Assembly (NCBI RefSeq): GCF_026341035.1
Contig: NZ_JAPEOQ010000002.1
Span: 1,054,001 to 1,118,000 of the forward strand
Direction: 5' to 3'
DNA from: Streptomyces sp. NBC_01016
GTDB taxonomy: Bacteria > Actinomycetota > Actinomycetes > Streptomycetales > Streptomycetaceae
DNA: 64,000 bases
Below, piece by piece: positions 44,867 to 51,884 of the stretch (positions are counted from its first letter, which is position 1; each line of letters opens with the position of its first letter). Under the pieces are notes generated by a model, which was not told where the DNA came from, searched no databases, and was given only the letters and a program-made list of their open reading frames with translations. The position numbers and the translations under genes are program-made.

Positions 44867-45814
44867 TTACGCGACTTGGGCCGCCAGCTTCAACTGCTTG
44901 TCGAGCCGCTTCTTCACGTCGTTCAGCGCCTCGGCGTTCTGCTCGATCATCTGCTTCTGGTAGGCGACGTCGACGGAGTACCAGACGCCCAGCACGTTGT
45001 TCTTCTGCTTGCAGGCGACGTCGGCGGAGGCGACCTGCTGCTCACGAGGGGTGGCGGTGGTCGTCTTCTGCCACTGGGGGTCGTCGCCGGCCTTCATCGG
45101 GTCGGCGTAGGCGTACCCCTTCTGCTTCATGCAGGCCGACCACTTGGTGAACACCGCCCGGACCCGCTTGTCGTTGTACGACTTGGCCCAGCTGTCGGTG
45201 TTGACCTTCACCACGACGGGCGCGTCCCCGAAGCCCTGCGCGGAGGTGGCGCCCAGCTTGCGGTTGGCCTCCCCGATGCAGCCGCCGGCCGGGACCTTCT
45301 TGCCGTTGATGTCCTGACCGCCCTTGGCCTCGGTCGAACCCGGCTTGACGTTCGCGTCGTTGGTGCCGGTCAGGGCCGTGGTCGCGGCCGGAGGCAGTTT
45401 CACCGGGGCCGGCTTGACGACCTTCTTCTCCGAGCCCGCGGGCTTGTAACCGTGCACGGCCACGTCGTCGGCGTCCGTCATTCCGTACCGGAACTGCGTG
45501 ATGCTCTTGGGCTGGAACATCTTCTGCGCCTTCTGGTCCGCGTAGGTGAACCCGAAGTTCTGCATGCAGTCCTGGCGGAGCGTCACGACCGCGTTGTTCA
45601 GCTGGTCGGTCTGGTCCTTCGTGTACATGTACGCCTCGATGGGCAGCGACTTGTCCGTCGTGGAGGCCAGCTTGGGCGCGGCGGAGGCGCTGGGTACGGA
45701 GGCGGTGTCGACGGAGCCACCCGAACCGGAGGAGGAGTCGCAGCCGGCCACGGCCAGCACAGTGGCGATGCCGCCGAAGGCGATCAGAGACAGGGGAAGA
45801 GGGCGCCTGCGCAT
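44867..45814 (-). CDS. Secreted lipoprotein of unknown function
   Basis: A 315-residue lipoprotein. The signal is RRRPLPLSLIAFGGIATVL then the lipobox AVAGC with lipid Cys near residue 25, followed by a Ser/Gly linker. A motif appears twice: CMQNFGFTYAD and CMKQKGYAYAD (C-M-x3-G-F/Y-x-Y-A-D). Together with CIGEANRKLG and DVACKQKNN these may form disulfides. The ATG at 45814 has AAGGA 11 bases upstream; the ATG at 45826 has no room for a ribosome site. It is next to, but not joined with, the MacAB-like operon; a link to wall or peptide sensing is a guess. Confidence 0.8.
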   Translation of the reverse strand: MRRRPLPLSLIAFGGIATVLAVAGCDSSSGSGGSVDTASVPSASAAPKLASTTDKSLPIEAYMYTKDQTDQLNNAVVTLRQDCMQNFGFTYADQKAQKMFQPKSITQFRYGMTDADDVAVHGYKPAGSEKKVVKPAPVKLPPAATTALTGTNDANVKPGSTEAKGGQDINGKKVPAGGCIGEANRKLGATSAQGFGDAPVVVKVNTDSWAKSYNDKRVRAVFTKWSACMKQKGYAYADPMKAGDDPQWQKTTTATPREQQVASADVACKQKNNVLGVWYSVDVAYQKQMIEQNAEALNDVKKRLDKQLKLAAQVA

Positions 45815-45884
45815 GGTGATGCTCATCCTTCAGGTGACGTTGGTTCTCTCGGGTGGGGGAGGGCCACTGGCTAGACTGCGAAGC

Positions 45885-45921
45885 GGGGTGTGCTGCCCAG
45901 CTGCATTGGGCAGCACACCCC
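45885..45921 (-). terminator. Terminator after the I36 inhibitor gene
   Basis: A perfect 15-bp stem (45885-45899 with 45907-45921). On the plus strand it is followed by a T-rich run, though the genes on both sides read minus. Confidence 0.85.
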
Positions 45922-45994
45922 TTCTTTTCTTCGTTAGACGCCTTGCGAACCGCGAAGCGTTACAGACGCGGCGTTCCGATGAACTCGGGTCGGC

Positions 45995-46393
45995 CTAGTA
46001 GAACTTGCCCGACGCGTTCTCGTTCTTGAGCGTCGTGTTCAGGTTGGCCTGGCCGCCGGCGCCGATGGGCTGGGAAGCACCCGAGTAGTTGCTGTTGTAG
46101 TACATGCGGATGCCGTTGTAGAAGTCCCAGTTGTCCACCGAGGCGACGTTGTTCTTCACCGGGAGGCCGGCACCGGCGCTGCCGGAGGCGCTGGCGCTGA
46201 AGTAGTAGTTGGCGTAGTTGGAGATGTTGAAGTACTGCCGGTAGAAGGCACCGGAGTAGTTGCTGTTGTAGTAGAGGCACGCGTAACCGCTCGTGCAGCT
46301 CTCGGCGGCGTTCGCCGTACCGGCGGTGGACAGCGCGGTGCCGAGACCCGCGAGGGTGACGGCGCCGGCCAGGGCCAGCCTTCTGACACGCAT
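45995..46393 (-). CDS. Secreted peptidase inhibitor family I36 protein
   Basis: A 132-residue exported protein. A Sec signal (RVRRLALAGAVTLAGLGTAL, cut near ANAA-ES at about 34) leads to a small beta-gamma-crystallin-like domain of the SMPI/I36 family. The repeated ACLYYNSNYSGAFYRQYF and IRMYYNSNYSGASQPIG are the two Greek-key motifs. The founding member inhibits metalloproteases. The ATG at 46393 has AAAGGA 7 bases upstream; the ATG at 46399 is too near it. Only two Cys (in ESCTSGYACLY), so one disulfide. Confidence 0.9.
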   Translation of the reverse strand: MRVRRLALAGAVTLAGLGTALSTAGTANAAESCTSGYACLYYNSNYSGAFYRQYFNISNYANYYFSASASGSAGAGLPVKNNVASVDNWDFYNGIRMYYNSNYSGASQPIGAGGQANLNTTLKNENASGKFY

Positions 46394-46988
46394 GGACATG
46401 TCCTTTCGTGGGAACGGCGGTGTTCGGAATTTCAACTGCCGTTCGGATTACGGTCGTTGGCGCCACCCGGATTGGTCTCGCGATCACCCAGGCGGCGCCA
46501 GGCAGGAATGTAAGGGCCTGGTCATCGCCGGAACAACGGAGTTGATCTCGGTGGCTTGAACCAGCTCTTCCCGCCCTTCGCCGGCCCGCCGATCACGCAC
46601 CGCTACCCCGTTCTTCACGCAGGGGTGGCGCGGCACGGCACGGAAACGCGCCGCCGGGGATCACGTGGCCAGCACGAAAGACGCACACGAAGGGCACATC
46701 TCTCCGGTGAGGGGTGGTGCCCGCCTCATGTGCGTCGCGACGGAGCGCGATCACCGGAAGGTACTGAAATAGACAGGAAAGTCGTGGTTTTCCGCTGAAG
46801 TGGAACTGTGTCCTCTCATTCGGATGTCCCCGTTCCATCCGCCACAATCGAGCGAAAACAGGCGCACCGCGGAACAGATGTTGGCCGATCTCTTCCCCTT
46901 GGGGAGGCATAGCGGCCCGGGGTCGCACACGTCATCACGGGTGACAGCGGGAACAGCCGGGGGATCCCGGGGGGAAGAGAAGGTGGCG
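46394..46988. promoter_or_regulatory. Long divergent spacer between the I36 gene and a sigma factor gene
   Basis: About 595 bases. Reading frames here (e.g. minus 46593-46928) lack Streptomyces codon bias. The part near 46750-46800 is notably A/T-richer than the rest of the window. A TTCCCC-TT-GGGGA inverted repeat lies near 46895-46907. It must hold promoters for both genes, perhaps including an autoregulated one for the sigma factor. Confidence 0.5.
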
Positions 46989-47549
46989 ATGGATGCCGTA
47001 CGGGATGCGGGTGCGGAGAGGTTCAGGGAGTTCGTGGCGGGGCGGTCGTCCGCGTTGTTGAAGACCGCCGTGCTGCTCAGTGGTGGCGATCGGCACGCGG
47101 GCGAGGATCTGCTGCAGAGCGCGCTGATCAAGGTGGCCGGGAGATGGGACCGGATCGAGGACCCGGAGGCGTATGTGCGCCAGGTCCTCTACCGGCAGCA
47201 GATCAGCCGGTGGCGGCTGAAGTGGCCGAAGCGGGAGGTCAGTTACGGAAGTGTGCCGGACGGGGCCGCGGGGAGCGACGGGGCGGCCGAGGCCGAACTG
47301 CGCGTCGTCCTGCGGGCCGCGCTCGCCCGGCTCACCGCGCGGCAGCGCACCGTGCTCGTGCTCCGGTACTTCGAGGACCTGCCGGAGGGCGATGTCGCCC
47401 GGGTGCTCGGCATCTCCGTGGGCACCGTGCGTTCCACCACCCACCGGGCGCTCGCCAAGCTGCGCGGGCTCGCCCCCGAACTGGCACAGGACGGCGACGA
47501 CCTGCCGCCGTCCTCCCGTGACTACGCCCCGGTGGAGGTGCGCCCGTGA
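46989..47549 (+). CDS. SigE-family (ECF) RNA polymerase sigma factor
   Basis: A 186-residue sigma factor. Region 2 is LLKTAVLLSGGDRHAGEDLL and QSALIKVAGRWDRIEDPEAY; region 4 is LTARQRTVLVLRYFEDLPEG and VLGISVGTVRSTTHRALAKL. The ATG at 46989 follows AGAAGG; a GTG two codons earlier (46983) is possible. The last 35 residues (after KLRGLAPEL) are a short acidic tail. It overlaps the next gene (GTGA). Confidence 0.93.
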   Translation: MDAVRDAGAERFREFVAGRSSALLKTAVLLSGGDRHAGEDLLQSALIKVAGRWDRIEDPEAYVRQVLYRQQISRWRLKWPKREVSYGSVPDGAAGSDGAAEAELRVVLRAALARLTARQRTVLVLRYFEDLPEGDVARVLGISVGTVRSTTHRALAKLRGLAPELAQDGDDLPPSSRDYAPVEVRP

Positions 47550-48769
47550 ACGTCGACGTCATGCTCAAGGAGGCGCTGCGCGAGCAGGCCGACAGCGTCG
47601 GGCCCGCGCCCGGCGACCTCGCCGACCGGGTCCTGGCGGCACGGCGCAGGCGCCGGACCGGTACGGCCGTGGGTGCGTTCGTGGCCGCGACCGCGGTGGT
47701 CGTCGCCGCGGTGGTGGTGCCGCGGATGGACGACGCGGAGGACGCCCCGCCCGCGGACGTGATCGGCTCCGCCGACGTCGTCGCGCACCCGGACCAGTCG
47801 CCGCCCAAGGACGCCATCGCGGCGGGGCGCACGGCGCTCGCCTCGTTCGTCACGTACAAGTCGGTCAAGTTCGCCGACGGGGACGGCCGGTTGACCCGCA
47901 CGTACGGGGTGCTCGACCCGACGACCAAGACCTACCGGAAGACCACCGCGTGGTCCTGGCTGACCGTCGCCCCGGGGCTGCGTACCGCCGCCGTCCTGGA
48001 GAAGAAGCTGCCCGCGAAGCGGGTCGGCATCCTCGACCTGGCGACGAACAAGGTGACGCGCTGGATCCCGGTGCCGCAGGGGGCCGCCGGGGCCGCGTTC
48101 TCGGCGGACGGCGGCAAGCTCGTCGTCACGACGTACAAGACCGATCCGGACCATCTCTACAAGGACCGGCCGATGAACGACGGCAGCGGTCCGGACGAGC
48201 CGAGCGTCGGACATCCGTCCAGGACCGGGTTCTCGATCGTCGACCTGGACAGCGGGAAGGGGAAGTGGGCCGCGGCGCCGCAGAAGGGCGACGAGTTCGA
48301 CCACAACGCCCGTGAGGACTTCCAGTTCTCGCCCGACGGCGACCTGGTGGTCACGACCTCGATCACGAACGGTGGCCCGCAGGCCTACGCCCTCGACGGC
48401 AAGCAGGTGCCGACGCCCGCGAAGCTGCGGCACTGGCTGATGTACTCCGAGTCGGGGCTCTCGCCGAACGGGAAGCTCGCCGGAGGGGACTTCGCGGGCA
48501 AGGGCGACAAGATCGCCGTCGCCGTGAACGACGCGCGGACCGGCAAGCTCGTCGACAGGCTGCCCGCGCAGCAGCTGCTCGCCTGGGCCGACGACAAGCG
48601 GCTCATCGCCTGGGGCTGCGACCCCAAGAAGTGCGGCGGCAAGGGCGAGTTCCACAACCAGCTGCTGTTGGTGACGGTCGGCAGCGACAAGGTCGTCCAG
48701 CTGAGCGACTTCCGCAAGGCGTCGGCCGACTATCCGGGGCGCTGGGAGCCCCAGTTCGCGACACGCTGA
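47546..48769 (+). CDS. Single-span membrane protein with an external beta-propeller-like domain
   Basis: A 407-residue protein coupled to the sigma factor (GTG start overlaps its stop). A cytoplasmic N-terminus (LREQADSVGPAPGDLADRVL) and RRRRR precede one membrane helix (GAFVAATAVVVAAVVVP, about 42-58). The outside part has TolB/WD40-like blades: AAFSADGGKLVVTTYK, DFQFSPDGDLVVTTSI and LSPNGKLAGGDFAGKG. It likely tethers or senses for the sigma factor, by analogy with other such pairs; that is inference. Confidence 0.82.
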   Translation: MNVDVMLKEALREQADSVGPAPGDLADRVLAARRRRRTGTAVGAFVAATAVVVAAVVVPRMDDAEDAPPADVIGSADVVAHPDQSPPKDAIAAGRTALASFVTYKSVKFADGDGRLTRTYGVLDPTTKTYRKTTAWSWLTVAPGLRTAAVLEKKLPAKRVGILDLATNKVTRWIPVPQGAAGAAFSADGGKLVVTTYKTDPDHLYKDRPMNDGSGPDEPSVGHPSRTGFSIVDLDSGKGKWAAAPQKGDEFDHNAREDFQFSPDGDLVVTTSITNGGPQAYALDGKQVPTPAKLRHWLMYSESGLSPNGKLAGGDFAGKGDKIAVAVNDARTGKLVDRLPAQQLLAWADDKRLIAWGCDPKKCGGKGEFHNQLLLVTVGSDKVVQLSDFRKASADYPGRWEPQFATR

Positions 48770-48815
48770 GCGACCTGCGCCATCAGGACGCGCTGAGCGC
48801 CCTGACCCTTCAGGA
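48762..48815 (+). repeat. 27-base imperfect tandem duplication at converging gene ends
   Basis: Units 48762-48788 and 48789-48815 share most bases (CGCTGAGCG and TCAGGA are identical). They span the stop of the propeller gene and reach the last codons of dapA, and a partial third unit follows. Confidence 0.7.
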
Positions 48816-49697
48816 CGCGCCGAGCAGCTTCTCGAGCGCCGCCCGCAGCCCGTCGGTCGCCTCCTGGCCGGCGGGCCGCAGCGGCGCGCGGACCGGGCCG
48901 CCGAGGAGGGCCTTCGCGGTGACCGCTCCCGGCAGGCCCGCGTTCATCATCAACTGGGTGAGGTGGATGGTGAGTTGTTGGCGGCGCGCGGCCTCCGCCG
49001 TGTCGCCCGCGTCGTACGCGTCGATGATGGCGCGGAAGGCGGCGGGCGCCACGTTCGCCACCGTCGATACGTAGCCCGCGCCGCCCAGTGCGTACAGCGC
49101 CAGGACGTATTCGTCGCAGCCCGTGTAGTACGCCAAGTCCGTTTCGGACATGACCCGTTGGGTGCCGAGAAGGTCGTACGCGCAATCCTTCACGGCGACG
49201 ATCCGGGGGTGGCCCGCGAGCCGGACCATCGTGTCCGGCTCGATGCGGGTGCCGGTGCGGCCGGGGATGTCGTACAGCATCAGGGGGAGGCCCGTGGCGT
49301 CGGCGATCGAGCGGAAGTGCGCCTCGATCGCGTCCTGCGGCGGACGGCTGTAGTACGGGGTGACCACCAACAGGCCGTCGGCACCCGCTTGTTGGGCCTG
49401 ATGGGCGAGATCGACGGTGTGGCGGGTGTCGGACGTGCCGATGCCGGCGACGACCTTCGCGCGGCCGTCGACCGCCTCGCGCACCGCCCGTACGAGGTCC
49501 GCCTTCTCCGCGTCCGTCGTGGTCGGCGACTCCCCGGTCGTGCCGGAGAGGACGAGGCCCTCGCAGCCCTCGGTGACCAGCTGGTCGGCCAACTTCTGGG
49601 CGGCGCCCAGGTCGAGCGTCCCCGTCCGTGTGAAGGGCGTGACCATGGCACACAGGGCGCGGTTGAAGGGGGAGGGATGTGGGGTTGCGTCCGTCAT
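48810..49697 (-). CDS. dapA: 4-hydroxy-tetrahydrodipicolinate synthase family protein
   Basis: A 295-residue TIM-barrel lyase/synthase of the DapA family. GLVLSGTTGESPTTTDAEKA, the YYSRPPQDAIEAHF motif with active Tyr, LYDIPGRTGTRIEP and Schiff-base Lys in IVAVKDCAYDL are seen. It condenses pyruvate with aspartate semialdehyde in lysine/DAP synthesis, if not a related aldolase; Streptomyces have several DapA paralogues. ATG at 49697 lacks a clear ribosome site; a GTG at 49733 would add 12 residues. Confidence 0.9.
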   Translation of the reverse strand: MTDATPHPSPFNRALCAMVTPFTRTGTLDLGAAQKLADQLVTEGCEGLVLSGTTGESPTTTDAEKADLVRAVREAVDGRAKVVAGIGTSDTRHTVDLAHQAQQAGADGLLVVTPYYSRPPQDAIEAHFRSIADATGLPLMLYDIPGRTGTRIEPDTMVRLAGHPRIVAVKDCAYDLLGTQRVMSETDLAYYTGCDEYVLALYALGGAGYVSTVANVAPAAFRAIIDAYDAGDTAEAARRQQLTIHLTQLMMNAGLPGAVTAKALLGGPVRAPLRPAGQEATDGLRAALEKLLGAS

Positions 49698-49906
49698 GAG
49701 GGGAGTGTCGGCCCGGGCGCGATGTAGCTCCACTTAATTCTGCTACGAGGTGGTGCCAAGCACTGCTGAAGAGTCGACGTGGAAGCGGAACGCCGGGGCT
49801 TGAATTCGACACCCGACATCCGTTTTGGCTGAGATGTGTGCTTCAGGTGGTACGGCAGGAACCCGATGAACTGCATGGAAGATGCTGGTCTGTTCGCGAG
49901 GTGCGT

Positions 49907-50209
49907 GTGGTGCGAGACGTGGTGATGGCGCTTGCCGCGCCCGCGGTGATGTGTGCGAGTGGGGTCTACGCGGCCTGCGCCGTGTGGTGGCGGCGCCGGC
50001 GCCCGGCGCCCGAGCCCTGGTCGCAGGCAGGGTTGAGACTCGCGGGGGAGCGGGTGGTGGCCGTGGCCGAGGCCGTGGTGGCCGACGAGCATGCCCTGCT
50101 CGTACAGGATGCCGAACGCGCTGGTGCCAAATCGGGTCGTATGCGCCACCATGAGAGGCCGGTGACCGGCAACCGGATCGCCGAAGGCCGTTCAGGGGAG
50201 GCACCATGA
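49907..50209 (+). CDS. Small membrane-anchored protein of unknown function
   Basis: A 100-residue protein, not recognised. From GTG 49907 (GAGG 5-6 bases before) it has one N-terminal membrane helix (VVMALAAPAVMCASGVYAAC), a WWRRRRP stop-transfer end, then a polar tail with a predicted helix (AGERVVAVAEAVVADEHALL). GTGs at 49901 and 49910 are alternatives. Its ATGA overlap with the next small gene is strong support for translation. A rival frame on the minus strand is His/Pro-rich and lacks coding bias. Confidence 0.6.
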   Translation: MVRDVVMALAAPAVMCASGVYAACAVWWRRRRPAPEPWSQAGLRLAGERVVAVAEAVVADEHALLVQDAERAGAKSGRMRHHERPVTGNRIAEGRSGEAP

Positions 50210-50361
50210 GGCTCGGCAAAGCACTCGCCACCGGAATCGCCGAAGAAGCGCCGCAGGAGACCGAGCGGCCCGAAGTGGACGACAAGGCTCAGGAGTTGGT
50301 GGCCGAAGCCGCCGTGCGCGAAGCCGTACCGGAGCCCGCCGAGGTCCCGGCCGCGCGATGA
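50206..50361 (+). CDS. Tiny acidic protein in an overlapped operon
   Basis: A 51-residue protein read from the ATG at 50206, with AGGGGAGG 5 bases upstream. It is helical and acidic: key segments ATGIAEEAPQETERPEVDD and AQELVAEAAVREAVPEPAE. Stop at 50359-50361. Its start overlaps the previous stop and its stop overlaps the next start (both ATGA), so it sits as the middle of a translationally coupled trio. No known family. Confidence 0.6.
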   Translation: MRLGKALATGIAEEAPQETERPEVDDKAQELVAEAAVREAVPEPAEVPAAR

Positions 50362-51023
50362 GGCTGCGGCTCCCTCAGGAGCGCCCGACGGAGCCGCCCA
50401 CCGGTTATAAAATCGCCCACCCCGTGATCGACGCGGACGGTGGGAGCGCCGGATTTCTGGGTGTCTCGCTCGGCGCCGCCGCGCCCTACAAGGTGCTCGA
50501 CGAGGCGCGCTGCGTGTACGGGCGGCGCCATCGCGCACCGCACCGGCGCTGCGACTGCGGATTCCACTGCGTACACGAACGCCGGGGCGCGCAAGGGATG
50601 TTGGTGCAGGCGGAGTACCGCAGAGCGGCGCTGCTCGAAGTCTCCGTCCTCGGGCCCTACATCCGGTTCGAGCGCGGTTTCCGCTACGGGCGCCAGCGGG
50701 TGTGCTCCGCCACCATCGGCCCGTGCCCGTGCGGCGCCGAGGCGGCGGTGCTCGCCGACGCCGGGTGGGGGCGTGCAGGGCGGCTGGTGCTGGAGGGCGC
50801 CTGCGCGGGGTGCGTGGGCGGGCGGCCGCGCTGGACCCTGGAGGCGTTCGCCCGGCTCGCGGGCGACGGGCTGCGGGTGCGCGCCGCACCGGGCGCGGGG
50901 CCGCAGGGGGTCGCTCCCGGGATGCCCGAACTGGCCGCGGAGGCGGCACTGCTCCAGGCTCGACTCGACTGGTTCCAGGGGCAGTTGGCTCGCCTGGGGC
51001 GGGCGATGGGAGGCGGTGGGTAG
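50358..51023 (+). CDS. Cys-rich protein of unknown function
   Basis: A 221-residue soluble protein. It has a Cys cluster RRCDCGFHCVHER (C-x-C-x3-C) and a second GPCPCG with ACAGCVG, so metal, probably zinc, is likely. Between them is a beta-like part (AALLEVSVLGPYIRFERGFR). The C-terminal part is a helical segment (AAEAALLQARLDWFQGQLAR). No recognised domain. It is the third gene of the coupled trio starting at 49907. Confidence 0.7.
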   Translation: MRLRLPQERPTEPPTGYKIAHPVIDADGGSAGFLGVSLGAAAPYKVLDEARCVYGRRHRAPHRRCDCGFHCVHERRGAQGMLVQAEYRRAALLEVSVLGPYIRFERGFRYGRQRVCSATIGPCPCGAEAAVLADAGWGRAGRLVLEGACAGCVGGRPRWTLEAFARLAGDGLRVRAAPGAGPQGVAPGMPELAAEAALLQARLDWFQGQLARLGRAMGGGG

Positions 51024-51086
51024 TCGCGCGGGGGCGGGGTCGGGCGACCTGTGGGACCGTGAGTTCATGCGACGAAGGCGGCGGTC

Positions 51087-51839
51087 ATGAGCGGGTCCCG
51101 GGCCGGCGCGAAGCCGTTCGAGATCCCCCGCGAGTTCGAGGTCGACGTCGGCCCCCAGCAGCTGTGGGACGCCGTCACCATGGGGGCCGGCGGCTGGCTG
51201 TGGCCCATGGAGTACGTGCCCAAGGAGGGCGGCGAGGGCCCCTTCCGCTCCGTGCTGACCGTGTGGGACCCGCCGCGCCGGCTCACCGTCCGCACCGACG
51301 ACCCGGCCGCCCTGCCTCCAGGTCAGCCGCTCAACCAGATCGACTGGGCCATCGAGCCGCGCGACGGCGGCAGCCGCTCCCGGGTCCACTACGTCCACAG
51401 CGGCGTCTTCACCGAGAACTGGGACGACCTCTACGACGGCGCCGACAAGCACACCGACTTCTACCTGCACACGCTGCGCCAGTACGTGACGCACTTCGCG
51501 GGCCGCCCGATCGCCTTCGCCACGGTCGACGGGCCCCGCAGCTCCGCGAACCGCGAGGCGCTCACCGCCGTCGGCCGCGCGCTCGACCTGCCCGCCGATG
51601 CGACGGAGGGCGCGCGGGTCCGCGTCCAGGGCCCGGAAGGACAGGCCCTGGACGCCGTGCTCGACTACCGCAACGCCTACTTCCTCGGGCTGCGCACCGA
51701 GGACGCCCTGTACCGCTTCTTCGGGCGCGGCCACTGGGGCGCCCCCGTCGGCGTCAGCGTGCACGACTTCGCGCCGGACGCGGACGCGGGGCGGAACGAG
51801 GTCGAGTGGGGCGACTGGCTGGCACAGATCTTCGCGTGA
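51087..51839 (+). CDS. SRPBCC-domain protein
   Basis: A 250-residue soluble protein. The N-terminal 140 residues look like an AHA1/START (SRPBCC) fold: EFEVDVGPQQLWDAVTMGAG, WDPPRRLTVRTDD, SRVHYVHSGVFTENWDD, and YLHTLRQYVTHFAGRP. The C-terminal half (LDLPADATEGARVRVQG to VSVHDFAPDAD) may be a second, related domain. AHSA1-type folds bind hydrophobic ligands. Ligand unknown. ATG at 51087, AAGGCGG upstream. Confidence 0.75.
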   Translation: MSGSRAGAKPFEIPREFEVDVGPQQLWDAVTMGAGGWLWPMEYVPKEGGEGPFRSVLTVWDPPRRLTVRTDDPAALPPGQPLNQIDWAIEPRDGGSRSRVHYVHSGVFTENWDDLYDGADKHTDFYLHTLRQYVTHFAGRPIAFATVDGPRSSANREALTAVGRALDLPADATEGARVRVQGPEGQALDAVLDYRNAYFLGLRTEDALYRFFGRGHWGAPVGVSVHDFAPDADAGRNEVEWGDWLAQIFA

Positions 51840-51884
51840 CGGCCCGACCCACCTGGGCCGCCTGGGGCGCAGGCCCCGTACCCC

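Noticed and set aside
46593..46928. 111-residue minus-strand frame in the I36-sigma spacer
   Set aside because: It lacks Streptomyces third-base bias and a ribosome site, and the region is A/T-richer than coding parts.
49694..50152. 152-residue minus-strand frame
   Set aside because: His/Pro-rich, no ribosome site, and it clashes with the coupled plus-strand genes.
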